Source of the DNA: Candidatus Zixiibacteriota bacterium
Lineage (GTDB): Bacteria > Zixibacteria > MSB-5A5 > JAABVY01
Assembly: GCA_011056555.1 (NCBI GenBank)
Contig: DSEQ01000040.1
Location: 62,001-126,000 of the forward strand
Direction: 5' to 3'
Length of the DNA stretch: 64,000 nucleotides
How positions within the stretch are numbered: position 1 is the stretch's first letter; each line of letters begins with the position of its first letter. The notes beneath the pieces are model-generated. The model worked only from the letters and a program-made list of their open reading frames with translations, was not told the origin of the DNA and ran no database searches. Position numbers and translations under genes: made by a program. This document shows, in pieces, positions 34,789 through 44,282 of the stretch.

Positions 34789-35112
34789 ATGGCAGACGGT
34801 ATTACCAGAAATCCAAAAGTATCGATTATTTCGGATCGAGAATCAGTCCGGGTGACCCCGGGCGAATTATTTGTGGCTCCCAAATCAATTGTTACCTTCG
34901 AGAATCTGGGCGAGGGCAAAGTGGGGGTCTTGTTTCCCGATAAAAGCCTGTTCGGGACGGACACGCTGGTTCTGGAGACACAGACTCAAGATAATCTAAC
35001 CGTTGCAGTTACTGAGAAGGGCTTTTTCTATTACGACGTGTACAACTATAACAACCAGACTTCCACTAACAGCTCCACCCGGCCGATAATAATAGTATAT
35101 CCGGAGTCCTGA
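34789..35112 (+). CDS. Small beta-rich protein downstream of the kinase
   Basis: The protein is 107 aa. GGAGG at 34777-34780 lies within the longer ORF, so the ATG at 34789 is the better start. The sequence alternates short strands (VSIISDRESVRVTPGELFVAPKS, VTFENLGEGKVGVLFPD, DNLTVAVTEKGFFYYDVYNY) and ends RPIIIVYPES. The layout looks like a cupredoxin-type sandwich without metal ligands (no Cys or His). It has no signal peptide. It lies 27 nt after the kinase and is probably co-transcribed, so it may be a partner or substrate; that is inference. Confidence 0.65.
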   Translation: MADGITRNPKVSIISDRESVRVTPGELFVAPKSIVTFENLGEGKVGVLFPDKSLFGTDTLVLETQTQDNLTVAVTEKGFFYYDVYNYNNQTSTNSSTRPIIIVYPES

Positions 35113-35270
35113 TAGTGACGGCCCGAAGATTGAGTCATTTCCTGATATCTTTCGGGATATCCTTCCATATCTTATTTTGCCATGCAACTTAATCGGGCCT
35201 GGCTGTATTAACTTAAATGGAATTGACAAACATCCGATAAGGGTTTAAATTATCGGACTGCGACTACGCC

Positions 35271-35355
35271 GGAGGAGTGGCTGAGTGGTCGAAAGCGGCG
35301 GTCTTGAAAACCGTTGTACCGCAAGGTACCGTGGGTTCGAATCCTACCTCCTCCG
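35271..35355 (+). tRNA. tRNA-Ser (anticodon UGA)
   Basis: An 85-nt class II cloverleaf. Acceptor GGAGGAG pairs with CTCCTCC, the discriminator is G and CCA is not encoded. The anticodon loop CTTGAAA within CGGT/ACCG gives UGA. A long variable arm (GTACC-gcaa-GGTAC) is typical of tRNA-Ser, and the T loop TTCGAAT is present. Confidence 0.97.
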
Positions 35356-35367
35356 CTTAATTGGTAT

Positions 35368-35413
35368 ATTCCGGGCACATCCTTTACAGTTCATTCCGGG
35401 CAGATGGTTTACA
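35368..35413. repeat. Two 21-bp direct repeats just after tRNA-Ser
   Basis: ATTCCGGGCASATSSTTTACA at 35368-35388 and 35393-35413 (18/21 identical, 25-bp period). Tandem short repeats of this kind occur at the ends of some insertion sequences, but no transposase is near. A possible remnant. Confidence 0.45.
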
Positions 35414-35483
35414 CTTTTTATATACATATTTTATATTACCTTGTCGAGTTTTCTGCACCACCAGGTCATTCTGAGTAATGAGT

Positions 35484-36728
35484 TCAAAAAGCCAGCTGGA
35501 GCTGTGATCTGATCAGGTAGTCAGTCCGGTCTTCGTCCCGCCTCTCGTACCTGGTGAACCCGAAATCATTCTGCAATTTGAGATTATGCTGATCCAGATA
35601 AATATTAAAACCGAAAGTTCCCTCATGTTCCGCCAGCAACATCCCGGCATCTATATACTGCGAAATAATTGCATCATCTTCGGTCTCCGCGATAATTGAC
35701 TGCGCCCTGTTAAACGCCTCATCCGCAATCGCATCCTCGATTTTTACGTGGGCATAGCGCAATGAGAACTCAACACGGCCTGTTGTTCTGTAAGCCGACT
35801 GAATCAGCAGACCTGAAAAAGCCAGACGGCTGCGGAGCGATTCACCGATTCCACTGAATCCAAGGTAACCCGCTCCCATCACGGAAAACCCCTCATATTT
35901 GACCAGAAATTCCTGGGCGGCCCGGAGAGCGAGGTCATGATATTCAGTCGGATCAATATCCCAGGCAATGCTGGAGGCAATGCTGTAACGGAGGCCGCCG
36001 CCCCCGGCATCAGAATCGGAACGGACATTGATAGAATTAGCATTATAGGCGAAATGAAAAACCAGTTCCGGATGAAATTCTGACCTCGGGCTGGATGCGG
36101 ACAGGTCCGACCTGTTTATTACCTTCTCACCAAACAGCGAGGCCAGCCCGGAAGTATGAGAGGCCCGGGCATTGACACCATTAAAAATACCGGCCACATA
36201 AGCCAGCCTCGGCGGCTTTTCATATCCATTATGCACTGCAATCCCCATCTGCCGCTCCGCTCCGAAATATTTTGTCACAATTGCCCAATCCACAAGTGTG
36301 AGCCGCTGGAATGATTGAATTCTGTATCTTGTGAATGGAATCTTGTACTGCCCGATCCTGAATGCAAAAAAAGAAAGAAGCTCGGAATCAAAATACAGAT
36401 CCATCAGTTCAACCGCCCCGGGCGCAGCGCTCAGATGTAACTTGAATGATGTTTTATAATCAGGAACGGTGACCATGAGGGTCGGTCGTACTCTGCGCAC
36501 CTTCATATAAACGGAGTTTTCCTTCCCGCTATCATCCCCCCTGTCCCGGCTTTCCCAGAGCGTCTGAAATTGACCGGCGAGCTGAAACCGGAGAATAGCG
36601 CTGCTATCAGAATCGGCAATCTCGAACGGCCCGATCGCTGAAGCAGGCGAGTGGATAATACACAAAATCAAAACAATTACGGCAATCAATTTTGCGCCTG
36701 AACGCCGCAGCTGACTGTTCCCGGCCAT
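35484..36728 (-). CDS. Outer-membrane porin, OprP/OprO-like
   Basis: The protein is 414 aa: signal peptide (LIAVIVLILCIIHSPASA), then a barrel with the start pattern of phosphate-selective porins: ILRFQLAGQFQTLWESRD, VYMKVRRVRPTLMVTVPDYKTSFKLHL, DLYFDSELLSFFAFRIGQYKIPFTRYR. The C-terminus ends with Phe (QLQLAF), the usual BAM recognition signal. Family: trimeric anion- or phosphate-selective porins; the actual solute is not predictable. The gene runs toward the tRNA and is 35 nt from the GreA-PfkB fusion start region. Confidence 0.8.
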   Translation of the reverse strand: MAGNSQLRRSGAKLIAVIVLILCIIHSPASAIGPFEIADSDSSAILRFQLAGQFQTLWESRDRGDDSGKENSVYMKVRRVRPTLMVTVPDYKTSFKLHLSAAPGAVELMDLYFDSELLSFFAFRIGQYKIPFTRYRIQSFQRLTLVDWAIVTKYFGAERQMGIAVHNGYEKPPRLAYVAGIFNGVNARASHTSGLASLFGEKVINRSDLSASSPRSEFHPELVFHFAYNANSINVRSDSDAGGGGLRYSIASSIAWDIDPTEYHDLALRAAQEFLVKYEGFSVMGAGYLGFSGIGESLRSRLAFSGLLIQSAYRTTGRVEFSLRYAHVKIEDAIADEAFNRAQSIIAETEDDAIISQYIDAGMLLAEHEGTFGFNIYLDQHNLKLQNDFGFTRYERRDEDRTDYLIRSQLQLAF

Positions 36729-36763
36729 AAGCGCCCTCCCCTCTGAAGAAGTCTTTTCCTATC

Positions 36764-38008
36764 TTAATCCTCTTTGACTTTCAAGAGATGCTCGACACCA
36801 TCATCCTCGAGAGATTTTGAGCCAAGCTGCACAGCCACATCGTAGGCGGTTTCTTCAACCTGGCCCATCGATAATACCGCAAGAAATGCTCCGGCCAGAA
36901 CTCCCTTGTAACCGGTAGAATCGACAGAATCGCTATCAAAACCTTTTGCATCAAGCTGCAATTCACCATCAATCCACAGTTCAGTACTTGCATCCGATTT
37001 GATGACCACTATCACTTTATCCTCAATTTCAAGATCATCCATTTCTTCCATTAACTTGAACCCATCTTCGCTGGTGAAAATAAAGTCACAATGCTGCAAA
37101 ATTTCTGCGAGGATATATATGTGCTCCTTAGAGAAACTGTCGGAGATTTGAATTGATAAGAGACCTTCGAAATTACCGCCTTTTTTAACATCCTTTAACC
37201 ATTGGAGTTGCTTATCGGGCGGGGCTTCCGATATATGCAAATATTTGGCATTGTGATATTCGGAGGGGATATCAGTAATTGAAAAGCTATCCTCATCATC
37301 CGATAAATTTATACCATCGACAAAAACACTCAAATTATTGAGCGCTTTGTAAAGCTCATCATGATCTTTTTTAATGGAAGTTATTATTGCAGTTCTATCG
37401 GAAAGACTTGAGGCGCCAACCCCGGTATAGTATGCCGGCCCGCCAAGCAAATTCTTTTTCTCACTGCTGCCGGAATCGCTAACATCATATCCGGCATGAC
37501 CCAAAATAAGCAGATCCGGATGGGTTGGGCCCTCTTCCGTTACCGGTTCTATATTCAGGATCAGGAATCTGGAGGTCTGGTTTGGAAGCTCGATATCGAC
37601 TACCTGGCCTTTTTTCTTTCCGATCAGGCCTTGCCCCAGGGGCGAGGTGAATGTCACGATCGAGGGATATATTTCCAGCTCGAATTCGACCGGACCGGCC
37701 ACAACATAGGAAACGACCTTATGTCTATTCATATCGAACAGTTTTACCCTGGTCCCGAATGAAACCACTTCGGTATTGATATCTTTCTCCTCGATGAGCC
37801 TTGCTTTAAGGTACGTCTCCAGATTATTCAATGTGCTGAACAATTCCGATTGCTTCTCTTTAGCGGCGTCATATTCGGCATTCTCCGAAAGGTCGCCCAA
37901 TTCCGCGGCCCGGCCGATCTCCTTTGAATTCAGACGTATATCCTTTTTGATCTTTTCTATCCGTTTTACCAGCGTATCGTAAGCGTCTTTAAGAATAACA
38001 GTTCGCAT
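36764..38008 (-). CDS. GreA fused to an inactive PfkB-like (ribokinase-fold) domain
   Basis: The protein is 414 aa. Residues 1-155 form a complete GreA-type factor: coiled coil with the tip motif GDLSENAEYDAAKEKQ (Asp39 and Glu42 match the catalytic acidic pair of GreA) and the FKBP-like domain (SFGTRVKLFDMNRHK, SPLGQGLIGKKKGQVVDIELP). Residues about 165-414 look like a PfkB/ribokinase domain: DLLILGHAGYDVSD, LLGGPAYYTGVGASSL, and VDSTGYKGVLAGAFLAVL. In active kinases the last motif is DTTGAGDxF; here GAGD is GYKG (366-369), so the anion hole and catalytic base are gone. A sugar- or nucleotide-binding sensor attached to a transcript-cleavage factor is inference. Confidence 0.8.
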   Translation of the reverse strand: MRTVILKDAYDTLVKRIEKIKKDIRLNSKEIGRAAELGDLSENAEYDAAKEKQSELFSTLNNLETYLKARLIEEKDINTEVVSFGTRVKLFDMNRHKVVSYVVAGPVEFELEIYPSIVTFTSPLGQGLIGKKKGQVVDIELPNQTSRFLILNIEPVTEEGPTHPDLLILGHAGYDVSDSGSSEKKNLLGGPAYYTGVGASSLSDRTAIITSIKKDHDELYKALNNLSVFVDGINLSDDEDSFSITDIPSEYHNAKYLHISEAPPDKQLQWLKDVKKGGNFEGLLSIQISDSFSKEHIYILAEILQHCDFIFTSEDGFKLMEEMDDLEIEDKVIVVIKSDASTELWIDGELQLDAKGFDSDSVDSTGYKGVLAGAFLAVLSMGQVEETAYDVAVQLGSKSLEDDGVEHLLKVKED

Positions 38009-38205
38009 AAAGTCTCTTCCTTATCTTATTCCAACATTGGGAATCTATAATATTCAATGTCTTGCTGACAAAATTAAGCTATTCAGGCAACGCCTTTCAA
38101 AAGCGCATAAATATAATAAAAAATCCGGAAAACGCATCCCTGATATGAAGGAAATTTGGAGAAAAATGTTCCTTAATTATATTGGGTTTTGATGATTTTT
38201 AAAAT

Positions 38206-40902
38206 CTATTTATTTTTCAGTTCTTTGTACCAATTGAGTGTAACTTCGATTTCGTTCTTTCGTGTCCCAGTTTGATTGCCTGGAGTTACGAATAAAAATT
38301 TCCGGGCATCGTTGGACACATCATAACCCCACGCACTCAAGGGATCAAGTGAATTGTATAATCGTCTACGAGTGAACAGCTTTTTGGGAGATCCCAGTAT
38401 TAGTCCATTCACTGTATTAACCTGCACGGTCATGAAATCGTAACCTTTACAGAAGAAGATCTCATCACCGAGAGGGCTCCATCGCACAGCCGCACCATAT
38501 ACCGGTATTCTATATTTGCGATTGGGATATTCGACATCTCTTATATAGAGCCCATGATCAGTGTCCGAGTCTACCGCTGTTACGAAATAACGGCCATCAG
38601 GAGAAAAAGTATATACGGCACCTTCGTCGGATAACAACCTCTGAACTCGACTTGTGTCGTCAATATCAATCGACATCAGTGCGTTTTCTCGATTTTGAGC
38701 CCATGGGCAATCAAAAAATAGCAGCTCCCCCGCTTCCTTCCGCCAATAGGGAAATGCAGCTACACCTGTATCAGAGCTGTGCAATTGAACCACCCAACCG
38801 GACTTTACATCACTCTGAGTTAGTATTCCGCCCTGCGATCTGGGATTTGAAAAATCAAAATTAGCGTAGGTAATCACACGATTATCTGACGACCAGGTCG
38901 GAAAATAAAAATCCCCATCACCGTAAGTCAACTTCCAAGTCTTATCCTGCCTCAGATCATCGATCCATATTTTCAGATGAGCATCGGGTAGTTCAAGTAT
39001 TGTGGAAGCGATATATGCGTTATCCGGGGATAATTGAATATCACAATACTCTGCAGGCTCACCGACAGTGTCCAGCACAGTTCCTGCACGATCGACCCAA
39101 ACAAGATGTCTGATATTATCGCCCCTGGTGCCTGTCTGCATTGCCATCACACCATTAGAGGAGGCACTGGCATTAATTCCATGGTCTGAGTTGCGGGCAA
39201 AACTAATGGAATCACTGATCGGAATTGGCTCTCCCTCCAACTCGAGGGATCCTTTATTGAAAGGTTGGGCAACCAGAAAACCGCTTTTCATATAAATTAT
39301 ATAGCCTGGATCACAGTAAACAGCCCGCGATTCAGTTTCGCCTATGACTCTGGAGGCCTTATCATTTATATTTCCAACTTTCAGCAAGAAATTTGATTCA
39401 GGGCTATCATTCCATGAGGTAAAAACAAAATGTTCTCCGTCGGGAAGAAAACATGGCCAGCCATGATTCGATTCACCATTCGCTGTATCGAGCACTGTCG
39501 CCGCTTTTGATTCTCCTCCTGAGGCCGAGACCCGGCCAATTAACTGGCCATCATTACCAAAATCGTCAAAAAGAATGATGTCTTTTTTACCCCAGCATCC
39601 ATCAGCTCCTTCGGATTTGCAGATAACCTGGGGCTGGCCTCCAGCAGCCGGGATTTTTTTCAATACCCTAACTTCGCTCCTCCTATCAAAATATGCGAGA
39701 TACTTGCTGTCCGGTGACCAGAAAGGACGATATGCGTTCTCCGTACCGGAGAGTGGATAGGCCTTCAATCCGTTTAACGGCCTGATCCATATTTGGGAAT
39801 TTCCGAGCGAATCGAAGCTAAGGAATGCCAGAAGCCTGCCGTCGGGAGAAATCAGGGGCCAGTCTATTCTATCAACATTTTCTGGAGCATCAAGAGTGAA
39901 ACGCACCGGATAATCCTCCTTTTTTTCCCGGAAAAAATACGATGATGCGAATACCATCGCAATCACAGCAAAAGCCGCAGCCATTATCCAGGAAATCCGC
40001 AACTGGATTCGTCGCCGTGAAGCCACCGGCCTCGGAATTCCGGCTTGCGAGCCGGCCGAGGCAATCCATTCCAGCTCATCCTTTAGATCCTTAGCCGATT
40101 GCCATCTATCATCTGGATTTTTCTTCAGACACTTCTTAATAAGTCGATCAAGCGCTGGCGGAGAGGTTGGCTGCAGTTCTGAGATTGCCCTCGGTTCCTC
40201 TTTCATGATCGAACCGATTATACTGGCCCTGCTCTCACCGGCAAAAGCTCTCTCACCGGTCACCATCTCGTACATTGTCGCGCCAAATGCGAATATATCG
40301 CTGCGGGCATCCGCTTCATTTCCCTCCAGCTGCTCAGGAGACATGTACTGCAGGGTCCCCACTATGGCCCCGGCTCCGGTGACAGGCGTGGTGTGCGACT
40401 CCTCAGTCATACCGGTTACAGCCTCAGCATGCACTTTAGCCAGACCGAAATCCAGGAGCTTGGCGCCTTCCTTCGTTAGTACAATGTTGCCTGGCTTGAG
40501 ATCGCGATGTACCAGGCCCTTGCGATGGGCGGCATCCAGAGCGGCCGCTATCTGCGCTCCTATCCGTAAGGATTCCGAGGTCTCTATCTTTCCTTTTTTC
40601 AGACGTTCCTGGAGAGTCTCGCCCTCAAGGAACTCCATTACGATATAATTTATTCCTCCTTCATAACCGACATCATGAAGTACACAAATACTTGGATGAT
40701 TCAGGCTTGATATTATTTTGGCCTCGCGTTCGAAGCGTGAGCGGGCTTCGGTGCTCAGGGCGGCATGCGAGGGCAAGACTTTGATTGCCACTGTCCGGTC
40801 CAAACGGGTATCACGTGCTTTGTATACTTCGCCCATGCCGCCCGCACCGGCTATTCCTTCGATTTCATACGGTCCGAACCTCTGGCCCTTGGCCAAACTC
40901 AT
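38206..40902 (-). CDS. Membrane Ser/Thr protein kinase with TolB/PD40 propeller
   Basis: The protein is 898 aa. Kinase domain 10-285: GAGGMGEVYKARD, Lys41, HRDLKPGN (Asp134), DFG at 151-153, and a typical activation segment. TM at about 303-324. The extracytoplasmic part (about 330-898) holds TolB-type WD40-like repeats (RPFWSPDSKYLAYFDR, PDGRYFVTAVDSD, FPTWSSDNRVITYANF) forming a beta-propeller. GGAG-type ribosome sites precede ATG 40902. Two kinases with different sensor halves (TPR at 32125, propeller here) lie 3.5 kb apart in opposite orientation. Cognate substrates are unknown. Confidence 0.93.
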   Translation of the reverse strand: MSLAKGQRFGPYEIEGIAGAGGMGEVYKARDTRLDRTVAIKVLPSHAALSTEARSRFEREAKIISSLNHPSICVLHDVGYEGGINYIVMEFLEGETLQERLKKGKIETSESLRIGAQIAAALDAAHRKGLVHRDLKPGNIVLTKEGAKLLDFGLAKVHAEAVTGMTEESHTTPVTGAGAIVGTLQYMSPEQLEGNEADARSDIFAFGATMYEMVTGERAFAGESRASIIGSIMKEEPRAISELQPTSPPALDRLIKKCLKKNPDDRWQSAKDLKDELEWIASAGSQAGIPRPVASRRRIQLRISWIMAAAFAVIAMVFASSYFFREKKEDYPVRFTLDAPENVDRIDWPLISPDGRLLAFLSFDSLGNSQIWIRPLNGLKAYPLSGTENAYRPFWSPDSKYLAYFDRRSEVRVLKKIPAAGGQPQVICKSEGADGCWGKKDIILFDDFGNDGQLIGRVSASGGESKAATVLDTANGESNHGWPCFLPDGEHFVFTSWNDSPESNFLLKVGNINDKASRVIGETESRAVYCDPGYIIYMKSGFLVAQPFNKGSLELEGEPIPISDSISFARNSDHGINASASSNGVMAMQTGTRGDNIRHLVWVDRAGTVLDTVGEPAEYCDIQLSPDNAYIASTILELPDAHLKIWIDDLRQDKTWKLTYGDGDFYFPTWSSDNRVITYANFDFSNPRSQGGILTQSDVKSGWVVQLHSSDTGVAAFPYWRKEAGELLFFDCPWAQNRENALMSIDIDDTSRVQRLLSDEGAVYTFSPDGRYFVTAVDSDTDHGLYIRDVEYPNRKYRIPVYGAAVRWSPLGDEIFFCKGYDFMTVQVNTVNGLILGSPKKLFTRRRLYNSLDPLSAWGYDVSNDARKFLFVTPGNQTGTRKNEIEVTLNWYKELKNK

Positions 40903-41458
40903 GTATCCTCCTGCAAATCTTGAAGATAGAAATCAAGACTAAATGAAATATAAAACGTATCCCGAGGTGCTTATCAACTGGATGTGACGCAAGAAAGATA
41001 TGCAAACCGCGGCAATTTGCAAGATTAAACATGATTTAATAATTGACGATTTTATTATGTGAGTCAAGTACAGCGCTTTGTCCACAGGAATGCAGATTTT
41101 TTATAATTCTATGATTAAATAATTATAATTTTGCTATGTATTGAGAACCTGCCTACCATCACCCGGCAAAAAATTTGCACTCTTATTTCCACGCCGAATA
41201 ACTGAAGGCTTTTTCAGCAACAGTCAGATGCAAGCGGGCCAATCGGTTGGATATGCGTGCCCCGAAATTTCAGCCGACAGCCGGTTGGCCCAGCCTTTTT
41301 AAAAAACATCGCCAAAATAGAGCTTTTATGCATATTTTTGCATTTTTTACGGCACTTCAGGAAACCAAATGCGTTATAAGTGCATATGAGATAGGAATAG
41401 TCCTGATTAGAAAGAAAATTGCACTCAGAAATGAAACCGGAAGTTGTGAGGTAATCAG
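40903..41458. other. Intergenic leader region of the transsulfuration operon
   Basis: 556 bp between divergent genes. It contains a long hairpin GGGCCAATCGG / CCGGTTGGCCC (41236-41291) followed by CCTTTTT (41294-41300), about 160 nt upstream of the cystathionine beta-synthase-like gene: a possible attenuator. I find no SAM-I box motif. Nothing else is supported. Confidence 0.4.
41236..41300 (+). terminator. Terminator-like hairpin in the transsulfuration leader
   Basis: Arms GGGCCAATCGG and CCGGTTGGCCC pair over 10 of 11 positions, followed by a T5 run. No plus-strand gene ends nearby, which suggests regulation within the leader. Confidence 0.45.
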
Positions 41459-42448
41459 ATGAAAATCAGCGAGGACCCCCTGAAAATGATCGGCCAGACC
41501 CCCCTGGTGCGGCTGAAATCGATGCTCAACGGCTCGGGCGTCAATATTCTGGCCAAACTGGAATATTACAATGCTACCGGTTCGGTTAAGGATCGTATGG
41601 CCGCCTATATTATCGAGGATGCCGAGAAGCGCGGGCTTTTGAAGCCGGGCGGTACAATCGTAGAAAACTCCTCCGGCAACACCGGCTCCGCCCTGGCAAT
41701 GATCGCCGCGGTCAAGGGCTACCGGTGCATCATCACAATTCCGGATAAGATGAGCGATGAGAAGATTAACCTGATGCGTGCCTATGGAGCAGAGGTTATC
41801 GTTACCCCCACAGATGTCCCGGCCGAATCGCCGGAGAGCTATTACAGCGTGGCGCGAAGAATCGCAGGGGAAATACCCGAATCATTCTATCCCGACCAGT
41901 ACAACAATCCCAAAAACATAGAAGCGCACTACAAAACCACAGGTCCCGAAATCTGGGAGCAGACCGATGGTAATATCGATTATTTTGTGGCCGGAATCGG
42001 CACCGGCGGGACACTCAGCGGCGCCGCCAAATTCCTGAAAGAAAAAAATCCCGATATAAAAATCATCGCCGTCGATCCTGAGGGATCGGTATTCTACAAT
42101 TTCTTCAAAACCGGCGATATCGGCCAGCCGCATGTTTATAAGGTTGAAGGAATCGGCGAAGATTACCTCGTGAAAGCTGTTGACTTCAGCTTAATCGATG
42201 ATATTATAAGAGTCACTGATAAAGACTCTTTTATAACCGCACGGAAGCTGGCTCGCGAAGAAGGATTGTTTGCCGGCGGATCATCGGGAAGCGCGGTCTG
42301 GGCCGCCCTGAAAGTGGCCGAGGAAATGGCCAAGCCCGGGCAGAATATCGTTACCATTCTGCCGGATCATGGCTCCCGCTACCTGAGCAAAATCTATAAC
42401 GACAACTGGATGCGTGAGCATGGCTTCCTGAATGGAGACCGGCGATGA
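41459..42448 (+). CDS. Cystathionine beta-synthase / cysteine synthase family enzyme
   Basis: The protein is 329 aa, a cytosolic PLP enzyme. PLP lysine in YYNATGSVKDR, Ser/Asn binding loop SSGNTGSALAMI, phosphate loop GTGGTLSGAAKFL, and SGSAVWAALKVA near the end. It lacks the C-terminal CBS regulatory domains of eukaryotic enzymes. GAGGTAATC precedes the ATG. The following gene overlaps by ATGA and encodes a cystathionine gamma-lyase/synthase, so the pair most likely makes cystathionine from homocysteine and serine and then cysteine (reverse transsulfuration). O-acetylserine sulfhydrylase activity cannot be excluded from sequence. Confidence 0.92.
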   Translation: MKISEDPLKMIGQTPLVRLKSMLNGSGVNILAKLEYYNATGSVKDRMAAYIIEDAEKRGLLKPGGTIVENSSGNTGSALAMIAAVKGYRCIITIPDKMSDEKINLMRAYGAEVIVTPTDVPAESPESYYSVARRIAGEIPESFYPDQYNNPKNIEAHYKTTGPEIWEQTDGNIDYFVAGIGTGGTLSGAAKFLKEKNPDIKIIAVDPEGSVFYNFFKTGDIGQPHVYKVEGIGEDYLVKAVDFSLIDDIIRVTDKDSFITARKLAREEGLFAGGSSGSAVWAALKVAEEMAKPGQNIVTILPDHGSRYLSKIYNDNWMREHGFLNGDRR

Positions 42449-43605
42449 AATTTGAAACCAAAGCGCTGCATGTGGGCGAAGAACCGAACATTTCCGACGG
42501 GGGCAGCGGGGATGTTGTTTCTCCGATACACCTGACATCGACATTCGCACGAGACAAAATCGACCAGCCGACTAAAGGATATGAGTACTCCCGTTCAGCA
42601 AATCCGACCCGTGACGCACTGGAAAAGCGCCTGGCGGCCCTGGAAAACGGCAAATACGGCATTGCATTCGCCTCCGGACTTGCAGCCACGGCAACCGTCA
42701 TTCTGAGTCTTCTCCGCGCCGGGGATCACATGATCGCATTCGACGATCTCTACGGCGGCACTCGTCGGCTTTTCTCACAGCTGTTTAAAGAAAATTTCAA
42801 TATCGATGTCAGCTACGTGGATGCTCGCAAGGTGGAGAATATCGCCGATGCGGTGAAAGGCAAAACCCGCCTGATCTGGCTTGAAACACCCACCAATCCG
42901 CTCTTGAAAATGTGTGATATAAGGAGCATTGCATCGATCGCCTGGGACAAAAAGATTTTTCTTGCTGTGGACAATACGTTTATGACCCCCTACTTCCAGC
43001 TTCCGCTCGACCTGGGAGCCGACCTGGTGGTACACAGCACTACCAAGTATCTAAATGGCCATTCCGATTCCGTGGGCGGGGCGGTGATTACTTCGGATGA
43101 TCATATTCATGATAAAATCCGGTTCAACCAGAATGCCGCCGGGGCCATACTTTCACCCTTCGACAGCTATATGGTCTTGCGAGGTACCAAAACCCTCTCA
43201 TTGCGCATGGAACGTCACCAGCAAAATGCCATGGCAATAGCAAAATATCTGGAGGGCCATGATAAGGTCGAGCAGGTATTCTATCCCGGACTGGAAAGCC
43301 ATCCGCAGCACCAGATTGCCAAAAAACAGATGAGCGGCTTTGGGGGCATGGTTTCTTTCGAGCTCAAAGCGGATCTGAATCAGGCCCGGGGATTTGTGGA
43401 AGGATTGAGGCTTTTCACATTGGCCGAATCGTTGGGATGTGTGGAGTCCCTGGTTGAATTGCCCGCGCTTATGACCCACTCCTCGATACCACCGGAAGAA
43501 CGCAAGAAGACCGGGATCAAAGATTCGTTGATACGAATCTCAGTGGGAATAGAGAATATCGATGATCTGCTGGATGACCTGGAGCAAGCTTTAAACGCTA
43601 TCTGA
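42445..43605 (+). CDS. Cystathionine gamma-lyase / gamma-synthase (Cys/Met PLP family)
   Basis: The protein is 386 aa. The family signature with the PLP lysine is [20 protein letters not shown]; other anchors are [48 protein letters not shown] and [16 protein letters not shown]. It begins at the ATGA overlap with the beta-synthase gene, showing coupled translation. The pair supports the reverse transsulfuration route to cysteine, although gamma-synthase (forward route) has the same fold. No regulatory gene is attached. Confidence 0.93.
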   Translation: MKFETKALHVGEEPNISDGGSGDVVSPIHLTSTFARDKIDQPTKGYEYSRSANPTRDALEKRLAALENGKYGIAFASGLAATATVILSLLRAGDHMIAFDDLYGGTRRLFSQLFKENFNIDVSYVDARKVENIADAVKGKTRLIWLETPTNPLLKMCDIRSIASIAWDKKIFLAVDNTFMTPYFQLPLDLGADLVVHSTTKYLNGHSDSVGGAVITSDDHIHDKIRFNQNAAGAILSPFDSYMVLRGTKTLSLRMERHQQNAMAIAKYLEGHDKVEQVFYPGLESHPQHQIAKKQMSGFGGMVSFELKADLNQARGFVEGLRLFTLAESLGCVESLVELPALMTHSSIPPEERKKTGIKDSLIRISVGIENIDDLLDDLEQALNAI

Positions 43606-43643
43606 TTGGATACACCGATTTTGGTCTTCTGTAGTTTGTAAAA

Positions 43644-44282
43644 TCAGCAATCCGGAACACCATCAAAATCAGAATCGCAAGGTGCAGGACCGTCCAGGAA
43701 AATGAAATTTGAAATGTAGATTACATCTGAAATACTAATCTTGTTGTCGCAATTGACATCAGCGGATTCCAGAAATCCAGGAATCTCTGTTCCCACGTAC
43801 ACGTAATTTATAACTGTTAAAACATCTGTGATATTTGTCGTTCCCTCGCCGGTTACATCCCCGCATAAATATATATTGCTCACGGTAACACTGACTACAT
43901 TGGAGATCTGCGACCAATTATTCGCCGCGTCCGCGCTCTTAAGCGCGAAGTAGTATTCTGTGTTTACCTCAAGGCCGGTAACCGCAAAGGTCTCAGTCGT
44001 CCCGGACACCCCGGGAACCGGCTCGTTCTCCACTTGTATCGCGGAATTCCAGTTTACCTCTGTGAGAGAGTCCAGAGAATAGCGAATATCGTATTTGCTG
44101 GCGCGTCCCAAATTCCCATCATCCCCTGGCGCGGTCCACCTCAATCTCACAACCGCACTTTCATTGAAGGAGGAAGCGGTCAGGGTACTATCAAACTGTA
44201 ACGGAAAGATAATGGATAAGATAAATGCGAGCACGCGAATTGCCCCGGATAATCTCCTCGAAAATGAACCGATGTTTTGCAT
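43644..44282 (-). CDS. Secreted Fn3-dockerin protein
   Basis: The protein is 212 aa. A signal-like N-terminus (AIRVLAFILSIIFPLQ), one fibronectin III domain (VVRLRWTAPGDDGNLGRASKYD to YYFALKSADAANNWS), then two dockerin type I repeats with calcium loops (CGDVTGEGTTNITDVLTVINYVY and ADVNCDNKISISDVIYISNF). It ends DSDFDGVPDC. Dockerins attach proteins to cohesins, and in many environmental phyla such short proteins are secreted. No cohesin gene is visible in the window. It is convergent with the cystathionine gene. Confidence 0.85.
   Translation of the reverse strand: MQNIGSFSRRLSGAIRVLAFILSIIFPLQFDSTLTASSFNESAVVRLRWTAPGDDGNLGRASKYDIRYSLDSLTEVNWNSAIQVENEPVPGVSGTTETFAVTGLEVNTEYYFALKSADAANNWSQISNVVSVTVSNIYLCGDVTGEGTTNITDVLTVINYVYVGTEIPGFLESADVNCDNKISISDVIYISNFIFLDGPAPCDSDFDGVPDC

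Noticed and set aside
40903..41458. SAM-type riboswitch before the transsulfuration operon
   Set aside because: The conserved core sequence of SAM-I could not be found; only a terminator-like hairpin is visible.
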